A DNA stretch of 9,864 nt, taken from NCBI GenBank assembly GCA_037445085.1, contig JBBILG010000067.1, positions 1-9,864 of the forward strand, read 5' to 3'. Each line of letters starts with the position of its first letter. Position 1 is the stretch's first letter. The position numbers and the translations under genes are program-made. This document shows, piece by piece, positions 5,968 through 9,864 of this stretch. This DNA comes from JBBILG01 sp037445085. GTDB taxonomy: Bacteria > Pseudomonadota > Gammaproteobacteria > Burkholderiales > Methylophilaceae. The notes beneath the pieces were generated by a model. It had not been told where the DNA came from. It was given only the letters and a program-made list of their open reading frames with translations, and searched no databases.

Positions 5968-7233
5968 TTGGATAGCGGCCAGTTGCTCGCGGCCCGCTTG
6001 GTAGGGCAGGTGCTGGGCGGTCGCAATCTCACTCAGTCGCTCGACGAGCTGCGCGCCAGCGAGCCCCGGCTCACTCCGCAGCAGCGCGCCGCCGCGCAGG
6101 ACATGAGCTACGGCACGCTGCGCCACTACGGCCGCCTGCAGGCCGTCCTCTTCCGGCTGCTGCAACGGCCGCTCAATGACGAACGCGTGCGCTGCCTGCT
6201 GCTGGTGGCGCTGTACCAACTGGAATACGGCATGGCCCCCGCGCATGCCGTGGTCGACCATGCGGTGCGCGCCGCCGGCCGCCTCCGGCTGCCTTGGGCC
6301 AAGGGGCTGGTCAACGCCGTGCTGCGCAATTTCCTGCGCCGCCGCGCCGATCTGCTGGCGCGGCTGGAAGAGGACGAAGTGGCACGCTTTTCTTACCCGC
6401 AGTGGTGGATAGACAAGCTGCGCGGCCAGTATCCCGTCCACTGGCAGGCCATGCTGGAGGCCGGCAACCAGCGGCCACCCATGACGCTGCGCGTCAACCG
6501 GCGGCGCGCCACGGTGGAGGCCTACGTGGAGCGGTTGGCTGCGGCCGGCATGGCCGCCCGTCCGCTGGGCGGCAGCGCCGTCATGCTGGAACAGCCGTTG
6601 CCGGTGGATGCGCTGCCTGGTTTCCGGGAGGGCCTGGTATCGGTGCAGGATTATGGCGCGCAGCTTGCCGCCCCCTTGCTCGACCTCGCCGCCGGCATGC
6701 GCGTGCTGGACGCCTGCTGCGCGCCCGGCGGCAAGACCGGGCACATGCTGGAATGCGCCGGCGTGGCCATGACGGCGCTCGACCATGATGCCGCGCGCCT
6801 GGAACGCGTGCGCAGCAATCTCGAACGTCTGGGTCTCGCCGCCGGGCTGGTGGTCGGGGACGCTGCCGAACCGGACGGCTGGTGGGATGGCCGGCCATAC
6901 CATCGCATCCTCGCCGACGTGCCGTGCAGCGCTTCCGGCATCGTGCGTCGCCATGCCGACATCAAGTGGCTGCGTCGCCCGCAGGATGTGGAGATATTCG
7001 CCGCGCAGCAGGCGCGCATGCTGCATGCCTTGTGGCGGCTGCTGGCAAACGGTGGTAAATTGCTGTACGCGACCTGCTCCGTGTTTGTCGAAGAAAATCA
7101 ACGACAAATCGACGCTTTCCTGGCGGAGCGGGCGGATGCGCGCCTGCTGCCTTTGCCGGGATTGACGGATGGCCAACTACTGCCTTGCGCCGAGCATGAC
7201 GGATTCTATTACGCGTTGTTGCAAAAACATTAG
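5968..7233 (+). CDS. rsmB: 16S rRNA (cytosine-967-C5)-methyltransferase RsmB
   Basis: Makes m5C at position 967 of 16S rRNA using S-adenosylmethionine. It has 421 residues, a usual length. An N-terminal NusB-like RNA-binding domain (about 5-135, with ALYQLEYG and AVVDHAV) precedes the methyltransferase domain: SVQDYGAQLA (225-234), the SAM-binding motif LDACCAPGGKT (247-257), DVPCSASG (317-324) with the product-release Cys320, RRHADIKW (327-334) and YATCSVF (367-373) with the catalytic Cys370. The start is TTG at 5968: the family's opening helix (LLAARLVGQVL) begins just after it, no ATG or GTG lies in frame before the conserved region, and GGGG at 5958-5961 can serve as a binding site. Part of the def-fmt-rsmB operon; its end overlaps the next gene. 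Confidence 0.95.
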   Translation: MDSGQLLAARLVGQVLGGRNLTQSLDELRASEPRLTPQQRAAAQDMSYGTLRHYGRLQAVLFRLLQRPLNDERVRCLLLVALYQLEYGMAPAHAVVDHAVRAAGRLRLPWAKGLVNAVLRNFLRRRADLLARLEEDEVARFSYPQWWIDKLRGQYPVHWQAMLEAGNQRPPMTLRVNRRRATVEAYVERLAAAGMAARPLGGSAVMLEQPLPVDALPGFREGLVSVQDYGAQLAAPLLDLAAGMRVLDACCAPGGKTGHMLECAGVAMTALDHDAARLERVRSNLERLGLAAGLVVGDAAEPDGWWDGRPYHRILADVPCSASGIVRRHADIKWLRRPQDVEIFAAQQARMLHALWRLLANGGKLLYATCSVFVEENQRQIDAFLAERADARLLPLPGLTDGQLLPCAEHDGFYYALLQKH

Positions 7234-7768
7234 CCTGCTGGTGCTGTTTCCCCTGATTTTCTGGGCCTGTCCGGCGCGGGCGGAGGAAGGCATCCAGGTC
7301 AGGCAGGCGGAACTCGTCAGGACGGAAGCCGGCTACCAGCTCAACGCCGAGTTCTCGGTGGGATTCATTCCGGAAGCGGAAAAGGCGCTCAACAAGGGCG
7401 TGCGACTGGATTTCCTGGTCGAGTTCCAGCTGGTGTCGCCGCGCGAATACTGGTTCGACAAGGAAATCGTCACGCGCACGCGGCGCATCGGGCTACAGTA
7501 TCACGCGCTGTCGCGCCAGTACCTGATCATGGTCGGGCGCCAGCAGAAGGCGTTCGACAGTCTGGAGCAAGCCAGGGAAGAGCTCGGCAAGGTGCACGGC
7601 TGGGCGGTGCTGGAACATGCCCATGTCGTCGCCGGCGGGCAGTACGCCGCCCTGCTGCGCTTCCGCCTCGACCCCGCGAGCCTGCCCCGGGCGCTGCAGG
7701 TGGAGGCGCTGGGCACGGAGAAGTGGAGCATGGTGTCGGAGCGCTACCGGTGGATACCGGTATTGTGA
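7196..7768 (+). CDS. DUF4390 family secreted protein
   Basis: A protein of unknown function, commonly encoded between rsmB and an ntrY-type kinase in betaproteobacteria. From the chosen start it has 190 residues. Residues 1-29 form a likely signal peptide: RCCK, a hydrophobic ISLLVLFPLIFWA stretch, then ARA before EE, so the mature protein should sit in the periplasm. The body is rich in predicted beta strands, with blocks LNAEFSVGF, REYWFDKEIVTRTRRIGLQY, SRQYLIM and a terminal YRWIPVL. The ATG at 7196 overlaps the end of rsmB by 38 bases; an earlier in-frame ATG at 7169 (with GGGA 8 bases before it) would add nine residues and overlap by 65. Either way translation is probably coupled to rsmB. 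The family assignment comes from recognised sequence blocks and neighbourhood; its role is not known to me. Confidence 0.85.
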   Translation: MTDSITRCCKNISLLVLFPLIFWACPARAEEGIQVRQAELVRTEAGYQLNAEFSVGFIPEAEKALNKGVRLDFLVEFQLVSPREYWFDKEIVTRTRRIGLQYHALSRQYLIMVGRQQKAFDSLEQAREELGKVHGWAVLEHAHVVAGGQYAALLRFRLDPASLPRALQVEALGTEKWSMVSERYRWIPVL

Positions 7769-7790
7769 TGCCTCTCCGGCAGGATCCCGC

Positions 7791-9864
7791 ATGAAATACG
7801 TGGTATTCATCTGCGCCGCGCTGGCGGCGGTGCTGCTCTACCTGTTGTCCCACGCCAGTGCCAACACCACCCTGTCAGGCCAGGGCTACACCCTGCTGCT
7901 GGCGCTGAACGCCACCCTCGCACTGTTTCTTACCGTGCTGATCGGCCAGCAGCTATGGAAGCTGTACCGGCAGATGCGCGCCCAAGTCATGGGCAGCCGC
8001 CTCACCTTGCGGCTGCTGGGCATGCTGGCGATGATGGCGCTGATTCCCGGCCTCATCGTCTATACCGTGTCCGTCAATTTCCTCACCCGCTCCATCGAAT
8101 CCTGGTTCAACGTCAAGGTCGAGGCGGCGCTGGACGGCGGCCTGCGCCTGGGACAGATCACGCTCGACAGCCTGCTGGAAGAGCTGCAGGAAAAGGGCGA
8201 GAGCATGGCGATGACGCTCACCTACCAGCCGGTCGCCGCCCATTTCTCGCTGCTGCACGAACTGCGCGAGCGTAGCGGCGTGCACGATGTCGTGCTGCTG
8301 ACGCCGCAGGGGCGCATTCTGGTGGTGTCCAGTGCCGAGGCCGGCGGCCTGCTGCCGGAATTGCCCAGCCTGGCGCAGTTGGCACAGGCCAGAAAGGGGA
8401 GCTACGGCAGGGTGGAGCCCATTCCCGGCAAGGGGCTGTATCTGCGCGTGCTGGCGCCGGTGCACAGTGGCGACCTGCGTGGCGAGATGCGCATCCTGCA
8501 GCTCCTGCAGCCGGTGCCGCAGGCGCTTTCCACCACGGCGGAGTCGGTGCAGCAGGTCTACCAGGAGTACCAGGAACTGTCCTACGCGCGCGATGCGCTC
8601 AAAGAAGTGTTCGCCCTCACGCTCACGCTGGTGATGATGCTGGCCATGCTGTCCGCGGTGGCTTTCGCCTTCGTGCTGAGCCGGCGGCTGTCGGAGCCGC
8701 TCGCCCTGCTGGCCGAAGGCACCCGCGCGATCGCCAGCGGCGACTACGGCAAGGTGCTGCCCGCCCACGGCAAGGATGAGCTGGGCGTGTTGGTGCAATC
8801 CTTCAACAGCATGACGCGCCAGTTGCGCGACGCCACCCAGGCGGCCGAACGCAACCGTGCCCGGGTGGAGGCGGCGCGTGGCCACCTCGCCACCATCCTG
8901 GCGCACCTGTCGTCCGGCGTGCTGGCTTTCGATCAGCAAGGGCGCCTGCGCACTTACAACCCGGCCGCGCAGCACATCCTGCAAGCCGATCTGGAAGCCG
9001 CGCTGGGTGCGGCCTTCCCCGAGCTGGGGCAATCGCTGGCGCTCACCACCCTGATGCAGGCCGCCGAAGCGCAGTTCCGCACCGCGCGGCAGGACGAATG
9101 GCAGCAACAGTTGGAAGTGGCCGGCCTGCGAGGCAAGCAGGTGCTGCTGGTGCGCGGCACGCATCTTTCCGCCAGCGCCGGTGGCGGCTACGTCGTGGTG
9201 TTCGACGACATCACCGAACTGCTGCAGGCCCAGCGCGATGCTGCCTGGGGCGAGGTGGCGCGCCGGCTGGCCCACGAGATCAAGAACCCGCTCACGCCCA
9301 TCATGCTGTCGGCCGAGCGTCTGGAGCACAAGCTGGCTGCCAAGCTGGCGCCGGGCGATGCCGAGATGCTGCGCCGCGCCACTCATACCATCGTCGGTCA
9401 GGTGGGGGCGATGAAGAACATGGTGGACGAGTTCAGCGAATATGCGCGTGCGCCGGCGCTCAACCTGGCGGCGGTGGACCTCGCCCAACTGGTGCGCGAC
9501 GTACTCGCCCTGTACGAATCCCACGGTATCCGCATCGTCAGCGAGCTGCCGGCAGATCTGCCGCACGTGCAGGGGGATGCCACCATGCTGCGGCAAGTGC
9601 TACACAATCTGCTCAAGAACGCCCAGGACGCGCTGGAAGCGTGTGAGCAGCCCCTGATCCGCGTGAAAATCGGCCGTGAAAATGGTATGGTTAGACTTGG
9701 CATTTGCGACAATGGCGCAGGCTTTCCGCCCGAGATGATCGCGCGCGCTTTCGAGCCTTACGTGACGACCAAACGTCACGGCACCGGCTTGGGATTGGCC
9801 ATCGTGAAGAAAATCGTGGAAGAGCACAAAGGCAGCATCAGCATCGAAAACCAGCCGCAGGGAG
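7791..9864 (+). CDS. ntrY: NtrY-type membrane sensor histidine kinase, truncated by window end
   Basis: The frame from the ATG at 7791 stays open to the last base (691 codons), so only the extreme C terminus is missing. AGGA at 7781-7784 precedes the start by 6 bases. Membrane segments lie at about residues 3-19, 35-53, 75-97 and 273-296, with a region of roughly 175 residues outside the membrane before the fourth. A HAMP linker (about 297-350) and a PAS-like domain (about 368-470, with GVLAFDQQGRLRTYNPAA) follow. The HisKA motif LAHEIKNPLTP has the phospho-acceptor His495. The ATPase domain shows an N box HNLLKNAQDAL (Asn610), G1 DNGAGF (Asp640), FEPYVTTK and G2 GTGLGLAIV (from 664). This order matches NtrY of the NtrY/NtrX pair, linked to nitrogen or redox control. 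A 22-bp gap to the DUF4390 gene suggests one operon. The stimulus cannot be told from sequence. Confidence 0.93.
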   Translation, partial: MKYVVFICAALAAVLLYLLSHASANTTLSGQGYTLLLALNATLALFLTVLIGQQLWKLYRQMRAQVMGSRLTLRLLGMLAMMALIPGLIVYTVSVNFLTRSIESWFNVKVEAALDGGLRLGQITLDSLLEELQEKGESMAMTLTYQPVAAHFSLLHELRERSGVHDVVLLTPQGRILVVSSAEAGGLLPELPSLAQLAQARKGSYGRVEPIPGKGLYLRVLAPVHSGDLRGEMRILQLLQPVPQALSTTAESVQQVYQEYQELSYARDALKEVFALTLTLVMMLAMLSAVAFAFVLSRRLSEPLALLAEGTRAIASGDYGKVLPAHGKDELGVLVQSFNSMTRQLRDATQAAERNRARVEAARGHLATILAHLSSGVLAFDQQGRLRTYNPAAQHILQADLEAALGAAFPELGQSLALTTLMQAAEAQFRTARQDEWQQQLEVAGLRGKQVLLVRGTHLSASAGGGYVVVFDDITELLQAQRDAAWGEVARRLAHEIKNPLTPIMLSAERLEHKLAAKLAPGDAEMLRRATHTIVGQVGAMKNMVDEFSEYARAPALNLAAVDLAQLVRDVLALYESHGIRIVSELPADLPHVQGDATMLRQVLHNLLKNAQDALEACEQPLIRVKIGRENGMVRLGICDNGAGFPPEMIARAFEPYVTTKRHGTGLGLAIVKKIVEEHKGSISIENQPQG

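Noticed and set aside
5617..7176. 519-residue open frame on the minus strand, antisense to fmt and rsmB
   Set aside because: Shadow of two well-identified genes, with biased Gln/Arg/His composition and no family motif.
7953..9596. 547-residue open frame on the minus strand, antisense to the kinase gene
   Set aside because: The plus strand encodes a full set of kinase motifs. The antisense product is rich in Gln, His, Arg and Gly without recognisable domains, typical of a shadow frame in GC-rich coding DNA.

Overview
The window is GC-rich chromosomal DNA with tightly packed housekeeping genes. Gene content and order (ahcY-metF; then smg, dprA and a LysM protein gene divergent from def-fmt-rsmB-DUF4390-ntrY) match what I know of betaproteobacterial chromosomes. 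I infer a betaproteobacterium, possibly of the Nitrosomonadales or Rhodocyclales type. The species cannot be named from the sequence alone.

Layout. Positions 1-1466 (+ strand) hold the 3' end of ahcY and complete metF, two genes of the activated methyl cycle, separated by a 194-bp gap with unusual repeats and a long hairpin. Convergent to metF, with a 9-bp gap, runs a minus-strand cluster read from about 4413 down to 1476: a secreted LysM-domain protein, dprA (its start overlaps the LysM stop) and smg. Between dprA and smg sits a 194-bp MITE-like element with near-perfect terminal inverted repeats. From a short divergent promoter region (4414-4496) the plus-strand cluster runs to the window end: def, fmt, rsmB, a DUF4390 secreted protein and a membrane histidine kinase of the NtrY type, cut off by the window edge after its G2 box.

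How the genes work together. Fmt formylates initiator Met-tRNA and Def removes the formyl group from new proteins. RsmB methylates C967 of 16S rRNA, so def-fmt-rsmB is a translation start and ribosome-maturation unit. DUF4390 and the kinase are co-transcribed passengers in many betaproteobacteria. Its usual partner, the NtrX regulator, is expected just beyond the right edge. DprA loads RecA on incoming single-stranded DNA during transformation.

I found no phage, CRISPR, toxin-antitoxin, defence or secondary-metabolite system. The notable items are small: the MITE-like element, whose smg-phase reading frame is open from the dprA stop into smg; inverted heptanucleotide repeats around the ahcY-metF gap that have become the first codons of metF; a long imperfect hairpin in that gap; and a diverged stretch next to the catalytic Asp of Fmt.
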